Positions 10,255 to 20,780 of a stretch of DNA of 64,000 bases are shown in pieces. The first letter of the stretch is position 1. Each line of letters opens with the position of its first letter. The notes below the pieces were generated by a model. The model was not told the origin of the DNA. It searched no databases and was given only the letters and a program-made list of their open reading frames with translations. A program made the translations under genes and the position numbers. Source of the stretch: Selaginella moellendorffii (Eukaryota > Streptophyta > Lycopodiopsida > Selaginellales > Selaginellaceae); the NCBI RefSeq assembly GCF_000143415.4, contig NW_003314301.1, forward strand, positions 716,336 to 780,335, in the 5' to 3' direction.

Positions 10255-11790
10255 ATGGAGAGAGTCGCGAAAATGGCGTCTTACTCCAACCCAAAATCCA
10301 TCTCTCTGATCACCACTGGTCTCTTCTTCCTCTACGTTTTGCTGTCTCAGAATCACTTTCCGGACACGATCGTGGAAGATCTCATCGTTCCAGAGCAAGG
10401 CGATGCTCGCCAGTGCCGGAGCCGCGTAGAGTTCCAGTCCTATCGCCGCAAATCGACAGACCCATCGGCGGAAAGCTACTCGCCATCGCCAGCTCTCATC
10501 CACCGCCTGCGACGCTACGAGCAAATCCACGCCCGGTGCTCTCGATTGATCCGAGATGATCCAAACGGCGATCACGGCGACTGCCAATTCGTGGTGTGGA
10601 TCGCGCCATTTGGATCACAGGGCCTGGGGAACAAGATGCTGGCGATTGCTTCCACTTTTCTCTATGCTCTGCTCACGAACAGAGTTTTACTCGTCGCGAG
10701 AGATTCGTCCGCAGAGAACATGGATCGATTGTTCTGCGAGCCATTCCCAAAGAGTTCCTGGCTCCTTCCCAGACCTCTGGAGATCCGATTATCCACAGTC
10801 AACGATTCATCGCGGATCGGCCATGCCCCGGATCTAAAAATCACTCCTCAGCACTGTCACGATTTCGCGAGCTCGATCAAGTTTCCAGATGTGGCCTACT
10901 CGTATCTGTCCGTGGACTACACCCCGGACGATCGAAAATTCTTCTGCAAGGAGCAGCAAAAACTCTTGCAATCGCAGGTAACGTGGCTGTTTCTCCGGTC
11001 AAACGTCTACTTTGCTCCGGGATTGTTCTTGGTGGAATCCTTCCGGAGTGATCTCGCGAAGCTCTTCCCCCAGCAGCAGGCGATCTTCCATCACTTGAGC
11101 CGCTATCTCTTCCATCCCATCGATCCGGTGTGGGATCGCACAGCGCGGTTCTACGACTCATATCTCGCGCGCGCCGATCGCGTAGTCGGCATCCAAATGA
11201 GAGTTCCTCCACACTTGCAAGGAGTTCGTCAAAACCTGGCGGCGGAGGTGTTCCAATGCGCCGTGGAGACAAAGATCCTTCCCAATATCAGCAAGAACAA
11301 CGTCGAGAGGATCAAGCTCCGCTCCTCGATCAGCTCGCAGCAGCAGCAGATCGCGGCGGTGGTGACTTCGCTGGATGAGCACCACTTTGACGTGCTGCGA
11401 GAGATCTACCTCAACTCCTCCACCGCCGATGGATCGATCGTGAGAGTGGAGCAGCCCAGCCACGAGGGGCAGCAGCACACCGGATTTCTCGATCACGATG
11501 AGAAGGCTCTCGCGGAGATTTACTTGCTGGGGCTCAGCGATGTGCTGATCACGAGTCCTGGCTCCACTTTCGGCTACATTGGCCAGGGATTAGCCGGGTT
11601 GAGGCCTTGGCTTATGTGGGCTGGGCCTGGCTCAGGCAGGGACATTTGCTCCAAGGCAAGAACTATGGATCCTTGCTTCTTTTCGTTTGGGGAGTCTAAC
11701 TGCGATTGTGGAGAGGCTGTCAAGCTTGACAATGTGGAGCGGTGTCAAGATTGGCCTATAGCGCCTGGTGTTCAACTCAAAACAACTTGA
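10255..11790 (+). CDS. GT37 fucosyltransferase (xyloglucan FUT1-like)
   Basis: A single exon encodes 511 residues. GT37 enzymes are type II Golgi membrane proteins that move fucose from GDP-fucose to cell-wall polysaccharides such as xyloglucan or to arabinogalactan proteins. A hydrophobic anchor (ISLITTGLFFLYVLL) follows a short cytosolic tail. The family motif VVGIQMR lies near 310-316. The conserved acceptor/donor region SPGSTFGYIGQGLAG lies near 433-447, followed by a cysteine-rich C-terminus that ends with a conserved W-P near the stop. The segment QGLGNKMLAIASTFLYAL near residue 123 is also typical of the family. The length is close to the roughly 550 of Arabidopsis FUT1. The acceptor specificity cannot be read. 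A scrambled pseudogene copy lies at 4046-5240. Confidence 0.88.
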   Translation: MERVAKMASYSNPKSISLITTGLFFLYVLLSQNHFPDTIVEDLIVPEQGDARQCRSRVEFQSYRRKSTDPSAESYSPSPALIHRLRRYEQIHARCSRLIRDDPNGDHGDCQFVVWIAPFGSQGLGNKMLAIASTFLYALLTNRVLLVARDSSAENMDRLFCEPFPKSSWLLPRPLEIRLSTVNDSSRIGHAPDLKITPQHCHDFASSIKFPDVAYSYLSVDYTPDDRKFFCKEQQKLLQSQVTWLFLRSNVYFAPGLFLVESFRSDLAKLFPQQQAIFHHLSRYLFHPIDPVWDRTARFYDSYLARADRVVGIQMRVPPHLQGVRQNLAAEVFQCAVETKILPNISKNNVERIKLRSSISSQQQQIAAVVTSLDEHHFDVLREIYLNSSTADGSIVRVEQPSHEGQQHTGFLDHDEKALAEIYLLGLSDVLITSPGSTFGYIGQGLAGLRPWLMWAGPGSGRDICSKARTMDPCFFSFGESNCDCGEAVKLDNVERCQDWPIAPGVQLKTT

Positions 11791-12186
11791 ATCTTTATCC
11801 ATTCTTTTTAGGACATGTAGAGAGTTTTATTGTGTCTTCCAATGTGGACCATTTTGGTATGAATTGTTTGATATGCAACTAATTTCAAGGAAGTTATCTT
11901 TCTTTGACGTGGTTCTGCCTCCCATTCAACGAGCTTGGATGTTACAAAAAGGACTCCACGACTAAGATGTGCGAGGATAAATTCTAGGACAAGAAATGAC
12001 ATAGCAAAGTCATATCAAGATGTTTAGTGATTCACGTCGTGAAGCCCGCCACTTTGATACGCTCATAGGCACCCACGATCTGTCAAAAAATTATACAAGA
12101 TGTTACAAACAAACATTTCTTCTTTCCATGATGTAAGTTGTTGTTCCAGTGGGATCAAACTCCTGGTGACAAGTTTTCGTGCATGA
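11791..12186. other. Spacer, duplicated in part
   Basis: This holds the 3' flank of the fucosyltransferase and 5' flank of the PPR gene. Parts recur at 4960-5400, with the 5' half inverted there. No gene is seen. Confidence 0.5.
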
Positions 12187-14568
12187 ATGCCTTCTTCGGA
12201 CTCGGCAGTGCCGAGCCTGCAAGAATGCATCGCGCTGATAACTTCTTCCAGGAGCCTGTCTCAAGCCAAGCAGATCCACAGTCGGGTTTCTTCCAGCAGC
12301 CACCGAGGGACTTATCTTTCGAATCTTCTCATTCAAATGTATGGGAGATATGGAAGTGTGGCCGATGCTCGCTCAGTCTTCGATGCTGTGGTCGCCAAGA
12401 ACTCCTTCACTTGGAACTTGATGCTGTCAGCATATGCCAAGAACGGGCATTTGCTGAGGGCTAAAGAGGTTTACGACTCCATGCCTGGGAAGGACTTGGT
12501 TTCATGCAATGGAATGCTTGCTGCGTACTCGCAGGCCGGGAAACTGGGTGACGCTGTCGAGTTTTTCCGAACGATGCAAGAGAAGGATTTGGTGTCGTGG
12601 AACACCGTTCTTGCAGCTTTTACAAAGGCCAGAGATTTGAGAGGAGCCAGGAAGATTTTCAGCGACATGCCGAGGAAGAATCTAGTTTCGTGGAACACAA
12701 TGCTGGCCGCTATATCACAAAATGAAGAGATTGAGGTGTTGGAGATGTTTTTTGATGGAATGGAAGAAAAAGACGTGGTTTCTCATAATACGATGATCAA
12801 TGCATATGGCAAAGCTGGGCATATTGAGAAAGCGAGAAAGATATTTGATTACTTGCAAGAGAAAAAATTGGTTTCCTGGAATTCAATGCTATCAGTCTAC
12901 TCGCATCATGGTCTACTTGACGAAGCAAGAATTGTGTTTGAAGAAATGCCTGAGCGAGACACAATTTCTTGGAACTCTATGCTAGCAGCATATATTCAAA
13001 GCGGGAATTTGCGAGAAGCGTTGTCCTTGTTAGAAAGGATGCCAAGAAAAAATTTGGTGTCATACAACTTAATTCTAAGCGCTTTAGCCGCTCAAGGTCT
13101 CTTTGACGAAGCAAAGGAATTCTTTGCTACAATTCCCAATCCAAGCATTATCTCGTGGAATACACTCCTTGCTGCATATACTCCAATTGGACATCTTGAC
13201 GAGATCATCAAGCTTTACGACCAAATTCCAAACAAGGATATAGTCTCAGGCACGGCACTCTTGAATGCCTTTTCTGAAAATGGGAAACTTGAGCAAGCAA
13301 AGATGGTATTTGATGCAATGGAGAAATGGGACCTTGTGTCAATGAATGCAATGCTAGCGGCATTTTGTGACAATGGGAGCTCGTTCAATGCCAAGGAGAT
13401 GCTCAGTTGGATGTGTGCTCGGAATCTTAGCTCTTGGAACTGCGTTCTCCGATCATTTGCTCTTGGTGGGGATCTTGACGAGACAAAGAGGTTATTTGAC
13501 AAAATGCCCGAGTGGGACCAAATGTCTTACAATTTCATGCTTGCGGCATATGTCTCAGGCGGGCATCAGGATCTTGCTAAAGTAATGTACGAAACACTAC
13601 TGCCTGAGAAAGATTCCTTTTCACACGTAGCCATGCTAAGTGCCTACACTGTACAGGGCAAGGTTGACGATGCAAAGCTTTTGTTTGATAGCATGCCATA
13701 CAGGTCTCTTTTCATTTGGAACTCTATGCTTTCGGCATATGCCCAAAACGGTCATCCGGACAATGCAAAAAATCATTTTGATACCATGCCCGCGTGGGAC
13801 ATTGTTTCTTGGACCTCTTTATTATATTCCAGAAACTATCAAGGAAATGTGGAGGAAGCGAAGGAGTTGTTTGAGAGGATGCCTGAGCGAGATCTAATTG
13901 CATGGAATGCTATGTTGTCAGGACATTCCCAACACAGGCATTTAGAAGACTCAAAGTGCCTGTTTGATTTGATGCCTTCCCACAATATTGTCTCTTACAA
14001 CACTCTGATGGCAGCTTACTCTCAGCATGGATACATCGAGGATGCCCTCTTGGTCTTCCAGAAAATGAGACACAGGAACTCTATTTCGTGGAACACTCTA
14101 CTTGTGTCATATGCTCAAAATGGGCATACGAATACTGCAAAGGCGTTTTTCTCAACCTTGCCCGAGCAAAATCTGGTTTCTTGGAATGTAGTAATTGGAA
14201 TGTATGCTTTAAATGGGCAAACCGCACAATCCTTGGAGCTCTTTAGAAACTGTGTTGCTGATGGTGTCAAGCTGGATGATGTATCTTTTACCTCTGCATT
14301 GATTGCTTTGAGCCATAGCGGTGAGGTTGACGATTCCATTTTTCTCTTTAAATCGATGATAACAGACTACTTAGTAACGCCTGGCAAGCAACAATATGGT
14401 TGTATCATCTCCTTGTTTGCTCGTGGAGGATATGATAGATCCTGTAAAGAACTCATTGATACAATGCCTTTCTTTCCTGATACTCACGACTGGACGTGCC
14501 TGGCAAGTGCCAATAGAATCTACAAATCTATGGGGCATCACAATACACGAAAAACAAATGCCAGTTAG
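12187..14568 (+). CDS. PPR protein made almost only of 31-residue S-type repeats
   Basis: This intronless gene encodes 793 residues. PPR proteins bind organellar RNA one base per repeat. After a short leader, about 19-20 near-perfect 31-residue units run head to tail from about residue 72. Each resembles VSWNTMLAAYSQNGHL...AKKLFDxMPERD, and the two specificity positions vary between N, D, T and S. One unit (about residue 440-471) has 32 residues. The last units turn into a longer repeat and a short E-like start, and the protein ends without a DYW deaminase domain. This differs from the usual P-L-S triplet pattern of plant editing factors. No strong transit peptide is evident from the chosen ATG, and another ATG lies 4 bp upstream in a different frame. 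A truncated copy lies at 5340-5795. Confidence 0.88.
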   Translation: MPSSDSAVPSLQECIALITSSRSLSQAKQIHSRVSSSSHRGTYLSNLLIQMYGRYGSVADARSVFDAVVAKNSFTWNLMLSAYAKNGHLLRAKEVYDSMPGKDLVSCNGMLAAYSQAGKLGDAVEFFRTMQEKDLVSWNTVLAAFTKARDLRGARKIFSDMPRKNLVSWNTMLAAISQNEEIEVLEMFFDGMEEKDVVSHNTMINAYGKAGHIEKARKIFDYLQEKKLVSWNSMLSVYSHHGLLDEARIVFEEMPERDTISWNSMLAAYIQSGNLREALSLLERMPRKNLVSYNLILSALAAQGLFDEAKEFFATIPNPSIISWNTLLAAYTPIGHLDEIIKLYDQIPNKDIVSGTALLNAFSENGKLEQAKMVFDAMEKWDLVSMNAMLAAFCDNGSSFNAKEMLSWMCARNLSSWNCVLRSFALGGDLDETKRLFDKMPEWDQMSYNFMLAAYVSGGHQDLAKVMYETLLPEKDSFSHVAMLSAYTVQGKVDDAKLLFDSMPYRSLFIWNSMLSAYAQNGHPDNAKNHFDTMPAWDIVSWTSLLYSRNYQGNVEEAKELFERMPERDLIAWNAMLSGHSQHRHLEDSKCLFDLMPSHNIVSYNTLMAAYSQHGYIEDALLVFQKMRHRNSISWNTLLVSYAQNGHTNTAKAFFSTLPEQNLVSWNVVIGMYALNGQTAQSLELFRNCVADGVKLDDVSFTSALIALSHSGEVDDSIFLFKSMITDYLVTPGKQQYGCIISLFARGGYDRSCKELIDTMPFFPDTHDWTCLASANRIYKSMGHHNTRKTNAS

Positions 14569-14571
14569 CAG

Positions 14572-17176
14572 AAGCATCTCGCATGCTTGGTAACAGAGCA
14601 AGCTTAGACTTGGTTGAAAGGTACCTGGGATGTAAGTCATGTCCAACTTCGCCATGTCCTTGTCGGTCTCGCATTCCCCACTAGGCTGGAGCTTGTGTCA
14701 CTGAGCCCTCTCTCACACTCGAGCCACCTCTTCATGCCGCGAAAAATTCCTCACGACTTTGTTCTTCGCACGATCATCGACTGCTCCTACTCTCTCACAT
14801 GCTTCTCCGGTTCCGGACGGCATTTATTACGAGCATAGCAATGTGGTCTTGGTTTACAATTTTGCAGCAATCTCGCGAGCGCATGACGAAGTAGTGCACG
14901 AGAGCCTCTTCTTGTGCTGTCAACTCTGATATCCTGGATGGTTGATTCTTGGACCTCGGACGTCCGAGAAAACAGCAAGCTGCATATTTCTCAAGTGATG
15001 ACGTCGAATCAGATCCACAACTCTTTGTTTACCTCGCTGAATCCCCCACCCTTGTAGCGGAAGGTGGTCGCGCCCCGTTTGTCAACATACCATCATTTTC
15101 GTTCTCTCTTTCTTTTTTCTTCGTCCCTGCGGTGCTGCTGCTGCTGCTTGCTCGAAGTACCAGCTGCCGATGCCACTGCGCACATTCCCCCACACGCTTC
15201 AAACTCTGGCTTGATCTCTAGCTTCACTTTCTCTATAACGAGCAAGGTCGGGTTTGCACTCGTACGCCGCCAGACCCTCGCACCACTAAGTAGAATCTTG
15301 CGTAGGGAACCAGATGGTTTTCAGACTCATGAAGCTCCTCGCTTCCATCAACAAAGAAGTGGAACTTCTCAGCTCTTGGCTCCTGCGCTCCTCGGCAAAC
15401 TACACTGCCTCTTCCATGGAACCGATCTTCTGGATGGGCGATTGCACGGATTGCAAATCACTGTATCCCAGAACCTCGTCGAACAGAATAGAGTTGCTTA
15501 TCCAAGAGTATGCTCCCGATTCTTGCGATAAATGGCTGTAACTTCAGTGGTTAATAAGAGTTCAGCCAATCTTTCCTTGATGCCATCTGGTGGAAACTGC
15601 AAGCCACTGCTCTAAAATCAACTTACTCACGCTCTTGGAACCGTAAATGAGATGGTGTACCAAAAATCGCAGACATACCTGCTCACAGTTGCTCTTATGC
15701 CTGGAGGCGGCCTTAAACTCAGGCGGCCCATTCCAACGTATCTTTGTGGACTTGGTTCACTGGCATAATTGTATCACTTCGTAATCTCTCTTGAAACCGC
15801 CAAGGCGCATTAGGGTTTTAGAATTCTGGACATGTCTTCTCTGGATGCATTGCTGGAAAGAGGAGTGTGGCTTCTGGAAACGCCTTGCAGCAGGATTGAC
15901 ACTGTTGGGTTTGCTTTGAAAGGTTGTGAGTGCAGCTTTCAAGACTTGAGCAAGTTTGATTTCTGCAAAAACGTGACAAGCAAGACGGAGAAGGAGCCGC
16001 ACAAGTTCCGTGTGATTCGAGACGACTTGCTGCACCCGACGCTCGGTGGAAACAAAATCAGAAAGCTCGACGCTGTGGTCCCGTTCCTCAAGGACGAGGA
16101 AATCACTGATGTGGTACGCACTTCGCTGTTTTTTGTTCTTTCTTTTCTTTCTTTGAAGCGATTTCAATGTCTGTCAGGTGACTTGTGGAGGCTGTCAAAG
16201 TGCTCATGCTGCTGCTGTAGGTACGGAAAAAAGACTTTAAGAATTCTCTAGTTTTATACTTCTTCTTCTTTTCTATCTAACGTGTTTTCTCAGCTCAGCT
16301 GTGGCGTGTGCTGAGCATGGGATGTCGGCTCATTTGCTGCTACGAGGTGAAAAAATTGAAGTCACGACTGGATATAACTTGATATCGGAGGTTTATGGAA
16401 ACGTGGTGTATGTTCCAAGAACCGAGTATGCCGATCGACAAAAAATGTTAAGCTCGCATATGGAACGTGTTGCTTGTCCTGAAGAACCAGTTCTTTGGTT
16501 GAATGGCAACTCTATCACCAGAGAAACAATCACTCCTTCAGAAAGCTCTAAATTGCTTGAACCCGGAAGAGGAAGAAGAAAATGGGCCGTGCTTGGAGAA
16601 GGTGGTGCGAGTGGTCTAGCACTTCTCGGTGAGTGATTTTCAACTTTGATATGTTTGTATCTCTAATCTTTTGTCCGTGCGTTCTAAGATCAGGCTTTAT
16701 AAGACTTGTAAGATGGCTAAGCGAAAATGAAGTCTTCGAACGAGATGACAAGATCAAAATCGTGGTCGATTCTGGCACTGGAACATCCGCCATTGGCCTG
16801 GCTCTAGGAATCGCGTTGCTCGGGTATGCTCGAGTTTAAATCCTTTTGGTGGTATATATCCTTTCTTCCAGCCTTCACCAGTGGGAGATTGTTGGTGTAA
16901 TGCTCTCCGGTTCTCGCGAGTACTACGAGAGACAAACGAAGAACCTTGTCACTGGTTTTCTTCAGCAGTTTCGCTGCGATCAGTCGGCAGAGGCTTTGAG
17001 CTTAAATCTTGTTTGGGAGGAGAGGAAACGAGTACGCAGGTATGATTTATATATAAGCTTGCGAGCTACAGTATAATAGTATGATAGCACAGGTTTGGAA
17101 AGATTTATGGAGGGGAGATCGGTGCTTGCAAGAGTATAGCCCGACAAACTGGCATTTTGCTAGACCCGATTTACAC
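14572..17176. repeat. Right copy of the 2.6-kb segmental duplication
   Basis: This is the partner of 1-2536, starting 4 bp after the PPR stop. The stretch before the desulfhydrase start (14572-15831) contains no supportable gene. It includes roughly 150 bp absent from the left copy, with a pyrimidine-rich tract and a short CTG run near 15130-15150. A minus-strand relic at about 15250-15520 reads like protein in places but has stops and frame changes in both copies, and I cannot name it. Confidence 0.9.
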
Positions 17177-17447
17177 ACTCGCTGCGTGGGAAGTCGCGAT
17201 AGAGTTGTCTTGGAACGAAACAGCAGACAAAGTCGCTATTCTTCACACTGGTGGGGCACTGGGCCTCTTTGGCCTGGCACAGACAAATCCGCAGGAATTC
17301 TCTCAAACTCGTGAATACGCTCCTCCGAAGGTACGCAGAAACAATTCTTTTCTTTCCTTTTTAAGGATCGAACAAATATCTGTGTCAAGTGGTCCTGTCT
17401 TTCAGCAGCTTTCTCTCGCAAGGCACACTAAATCTGGCCGAAGTTGA
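15832..17447 (+). CDS. D-cysteine desulfhydrase / ACC deaminase-like PLP enzyme
   Basis: My model has seven exons: 15832-16113, 16178-16220, 16299-16628, 16694-16823, 16872-17039, 17093-17330 and 17406-17447. All have GT-AG borders and together they give 410 codons in frame. Fold-type II PLP enzymes of this family break D-cysteine into pyruvate, ammonia and H2S, or deaminate ACC. The PLP-lysine context GGNKIRKLD lies near residue 73. After the first splice comes TCGGCQSAHAAAVA, which holds the substrate-site serine/alanine loop. Then come the glycine-rich phosphate-binding segment GEGGASGLALLG, DSGTGTSAIGLALG and the C-terminal HTGGALGLFG. The order and length resemble plant D-CDES2 proteins. 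No obvious mitochondrial presequence is present at this start. The last exon is the least certain part. Confidence 0.85.
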
Positions 17448-17888
17448 CAATTCGAAGGATCTCCGGATCATAGAAGGAGGGCGTGGGAAAGTGGCAAGAA
17501 ACTAATGGGAAAAAGTTGCGGCTGTGGGGACATCTTTAACAGCAGCTCCATTCTCCATGAACAAGACCCCGGTTCCAACTGCAAGTCAAGACCAGTAACA
17601 GCTTCCGGCCCGAGCTTGGAGGGCTGGAATGAACCCAAGCAAGACAAACCAAAGAAAGCAGCAAAAATATCCCACCAGTTTCAAGGTTTGCGTGGTCAAT
17701 CAAGAAGCGCAAGAGCATTGGCAACCTGCGAGTACCTCAGATGAGCTTGCCATCGTTGAGCCTGCGCACCTGATGGCCTGATGCCTTCGTGGGCATCACG
17801 ACTCGCGACTTTAAGCAGCTCAAGAGGGAAAAGCAGGCAAGGTTTCGTTTTTCTGGGATGGTAAGTCTTAGGCGGTGATGGTGTAGCC
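17448..17888. other. Spacer without recognised gene
   Basis: This is the 3' flank of the desulfhydrase gene and the presumed promoter and leader of the receptor kinase. A 79-codon open stretch (17505-17744) has no recognisable motif, and nothing supports it as a gene. Confidence 0.5.
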
Positions 17889-20588
17889 ATGGCGAGAGTT
17901 TTCATAGCGATGGTTCTCCTGGTTTTTGGTCTCGGGATTGGTAGCATCAGCTGCGACAGCGACGAAGAAGTGCTGCTAGCTTTGAAGCAGGGTCTACTCG
18001 ATGGCAGTGGAGCGATGAGGAACTGGATCGCAGGGACTGGGTTTTGCAACTGGACAGGGATTCAGTGTGACCAACAAGATCATGTCGAGTCCATCATCTT
18101 GCCAAACAGGCTCCTCCAGGGAAGTCTTACCTTGGAGCTGGGAAGGCTCCAGCATCTCAAAGTTCTCAATTTGGAGCTCAATAACTTGACCGGGAGCATT
18201 CCACAAACTCTGGAGAATTGCTCGTCGCTGGCAAACATCTCGCTCGGATCAAACCAGCTGAGTGGTAGGATTCCTCTTCACTTGGACAGGCTTCCTGGGC
18301 TTCAAAGGCTTGACTTGTGGAACAATCTCCTCCAAGGACCCATCCCGGCCTCCCTAGGAAACGCTACCAGGATCGACTATTTCAGCCTCGGCCAAAACTT
18401 TCTCTCCGGGGCTATCCCTCCGGAGCTCGGCCGGCTTTCCAGGTTGCAAATCCTTCGGCTCTTCACGAACAACTTTGTTGGATCCTTCCCGGTTTTCTTC
18501 ACGAACTGTACAAACCTCCAGATCATGAGCATCAGGAACAATTCTCTCACCGGTTTCATACCACCCGAGCTCGATCGGCTTGTTCTTCTCCAGCAACTTC
18601 GCATCCAGTCCAATTTTTTCGAAGGCTCCATTCCTCCCCACATTGGCAACATGACCAGCCTTTACTACATCGACATCTCCAGCAACAGGCTCTCGGGAAA
18701 CATTCCAAGAGCTCTCGGCTCGCTCGCAAACTTACAGGAGCTCTATCTCAACAACAACACTCTCTCGGGAAGGATTCCGGAAGAAATGATCGGATGCCGA
18801 AGCCTGGGAACTCTAGACTTGTCACACAACCAGCTCGAGGGTCCTCTTCCACAAAACATTGGTAGCTTTGGCCTGACCAACTTAACTTTGGATCACAACA
18901 TCATCTCCGGGAGCATACCACCAAGTTTTGGAAATTTGAGGCTCATCAACTTGGATCTCTCGCACAACCGCTTAAGTGGCAGCTTGCCTTCCACTCTTGC
19001 CAGCCTCAAGAACATCCAGCTCGCGTTTAACTTGGCATATAATTCCCTCAGCGGCAGGATACCAGCTTGGCTTGGCGATTTCCAGGTGGTGCAAAACATC
19101 TCTCTCCAGGGGAACAACTTCTCCGGGGAGATCCCCGAGAGCTTGGGCGATTGCGTGGGCTTGCAGTCACTGGACCTCTCGTTGAATCGGCTCACAGGCT
19201 CCATCCCAAGCTCGCTCGGATCGCTAAGGTTTTTGGTCTCGTTAAATCTCTCCATGAACGACCTCGAAGGTCGTGTTCCCGACGAAGGCTCTCTAAAGTC
19301 GTTCACGGAAGAATCGTTTGCTGGAAACGCACGACTGTGTGGAGCCCCAGTTAACAGGACGTGTGATTCCAGAGAAGCTGGTGGTAACAAGGCAAGGATC
19401 ATCATCATTTCGGCTTCCATTGGTGGTTCGTGCTTCGTGGTGATTTTGGTCGCGACTTGGTTGACACTACGTTGCTGTTTCTCTCGAGATAATCCAGTCG
19501 CTATGGCAGAGGGAGATGATCACGCCGAAGAGCTACGAGAATATGCCGGGCCACTTATGTCCTTCACAGCCGAGGAACTTCGAAACATCACGGATGATTT
19601 CTCCCAGGAAAATCTCATCGGTGTTGGTGGCTTCTGCCGCGTCTACAAAGCCAAACTCAACAAAGAGTTTGTAGCAGTCAAGCTCTTACGGCTCGACATG
19701 GCTGGTAACGAAGTGAGCAAGAGTTTCTTCGCGGAAGTGAAGATTCTTAGCCAAGTGAGACACAGGAACCTTGTTCGATTGCTGGGACATTGCTGGTCGA
19801 GCCAGGCCAAAGCTCTCGTTCTCGAGTTTCTACCCAATGGAAGCCTTGAGCAGCATCTTAAAGGTGGCACGCTTGACTGGGAGACGAGGTTTTCTATCGC
19901 TCTCGGCGTGGCAAACGGGATGGTTTACTTGCACCAAGAGTTTGATTCACCGATCATACATTGCGATCTAAAGCCGGCCAATGTTCTCTTGGATCTGGAC
20001 TTCCAGCCCCACGTCACAGACTTTGGCATCTCAAGGATCGCTCAACCGGACGAGCATGCAACGATCAGTGCTTTTAGAGGCTCCATTGGATATACTCCAC
20101 CTGGTATGTACTATATCAAACTTGTATCGATATCCATTGTCCTGACAATGTGTTGTTTCTGTGTCATTTTCCAAGAATATGGAAACTCTGCGAGCATTAC
20201 CACCAAAGGTGATGTTTACAGCTATGGGATTCTCTTGCTGGAGCTAGTAACAGGCAAGTCTCCGACGAGTGGAATGTTTGGAATCACTTCCACACTTCAA
20301 GAGTGGGTTCAAGACTCGTTCCCTTTGGCAGTCTCCAAGATTGTTGATCCTAGGCTTGGATCACAGTCGCAATATTATGAGCTCGAGATCCTGGAGGTGA
20401 TCAGGGTCGCTTTGCTATGCACTTCGTTTCTTCCAGCAATGAGACCATCAATGCGACAAGTTCTCAATTCCATCGCGAAGCTCAGATGTGACCAGCAACT
20501 CAAGCCTATAGGATCACTCATTTCCTCTCCAAGTCCATATACATTTCCCGGAAGACAAAACTTTGAAGCACACTCTGATAAGCTATAG
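17889..20588 (+). CDS. LRR receptor-like kinase, non-RD type (FLS2/EFR-like subfamily XII style)
   Basis: Two exons are likely, 17889-20103 and 20176-20588. The 72-bp intron (GTATGT...CCAAG) has no stop and keeps frame, giving 875 residues spliced or 899 if retained. Order of parts: signal peptide (1-22); LRRNT cap with paired cysteines (FCNWTGIQC); about 16 plant-type LRRs of the form LxxLxLxxNxLxGxIP (about 70-465); juxtamembrane cysteine pair; transmembrane helix (about 503-526); kinase domain from about 575 with GVGGFCRVY and VAVKLL. The catalytic loop is HCDLKPAN (cysteine for arginine), so this is a non-RD kinase, as in pattern-recognition receptors FLS2, EFR and XA21. DFG is intact. 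The intron falls right in the activation segment between GYTPP and EYG. A surface immune receptor role is inferred. The ligand is unknown. Confidence 0.85.
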   Translation: MARVFIAMVLLVFGLGIGSISCDSDEEVLLALKQGLLDGSGAMRNWIAGTGFCNWTGIQCDQQDHVESIILPNRLLQGSLTLELGRLQHLKVLNLELNNLTGSIPQTLENCSSLANISLGSNQLSGRIPLHLDRLPGLQRLDLWNNLLQGPIPASLGNATRIDYFSLGQNFLSGAIPPELGRLSRLQILRLFTNNFVGSFPVFFTNCTNLQIMSIRNNSLTGFIPPELDRLVLLQQLRIQSNFFEGSIPPHIGNMTSLYYIDISSNRLSGNIPRALGSLANLQELYLNNNTLSGRIPEEMIGCRSLGTLDLSHNQLEGPLPQNIGSFGLTNLTLDHNIISGSIPPSFGNLRLINLDLSHNRLSGSLPSTLASLKNIQLAFNLAYNSLSGRIPAWLGDFQVVQNISLQGNNFSGEIPESLGDCVGLQSLDLSLNRLTGSIPSSLGSLRFLVSLNLSMNDLEGRVPDEGSLKSFTEESFAGNARLCGAPVNRTCDSREAGGNKARIIIISASIGGSCFVVILVATWLTLRCCFSRDNPVAMAEGDDHAEELREYAGPLMSFTAEELRNITDDFSQENLIGVGGFCRVYKAKLNKEFVAVKLLRLDMAGNEVSKSFFAEVKILSQVRHRNLVRLLGHCWSSQAKALVLEFLPNGSLEQHLKGGTLDWETRFSIALGVANGMVYLHQEFDSPIIHCDLKPANVLLDLDFQPHVTDFGISRIAQPDEHATISAFRGSIGYTPPGMYYIKLVSISIVLTMCCFCVIFQEYGNSASITTKGDVYSYGILLLELVTGKSPTSGMFGITSTLQEWVQDSFPLAVSKIVDPRLGSQSQYYELEILEVIRVALLCTSFLPAMRPSMRQVLNSIAKLRCDQQLKPIGSLISSPSPYTFPGRQNFEAHSDKL

Positions 20589-20780
20589 CTAATGAACAGA
20601 AACCGAGGAAAAGCTCCATACCTTTATGAGAGTGACATGCCAGGTTTTCGATCGAATCCTTCTCCGCCTTGTCCATGTCATTCCTTCCGACCAGAGCCGC
20701 ATTTCTAGCAGTGAATCCGATAGAACCCAATCTCGCGCTATTAGCTTATAGAACTTTAAACTTCTATTTGTTAAAGACAA
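20589..20780. other. Spacer upstream of tRNA-Tyr
   Basis: This is the 3' flank of the receptor kinase. No other feature is seen. Confidence 0.4.

Noticed and set aside
15064-15531. 155-codon frame upstream of the intact desulfhydrase as a gene
   Set aside because: It depends on an insert of about 150 bp that is missing from the other copy, and the shared part is read in different frames in the two copies.
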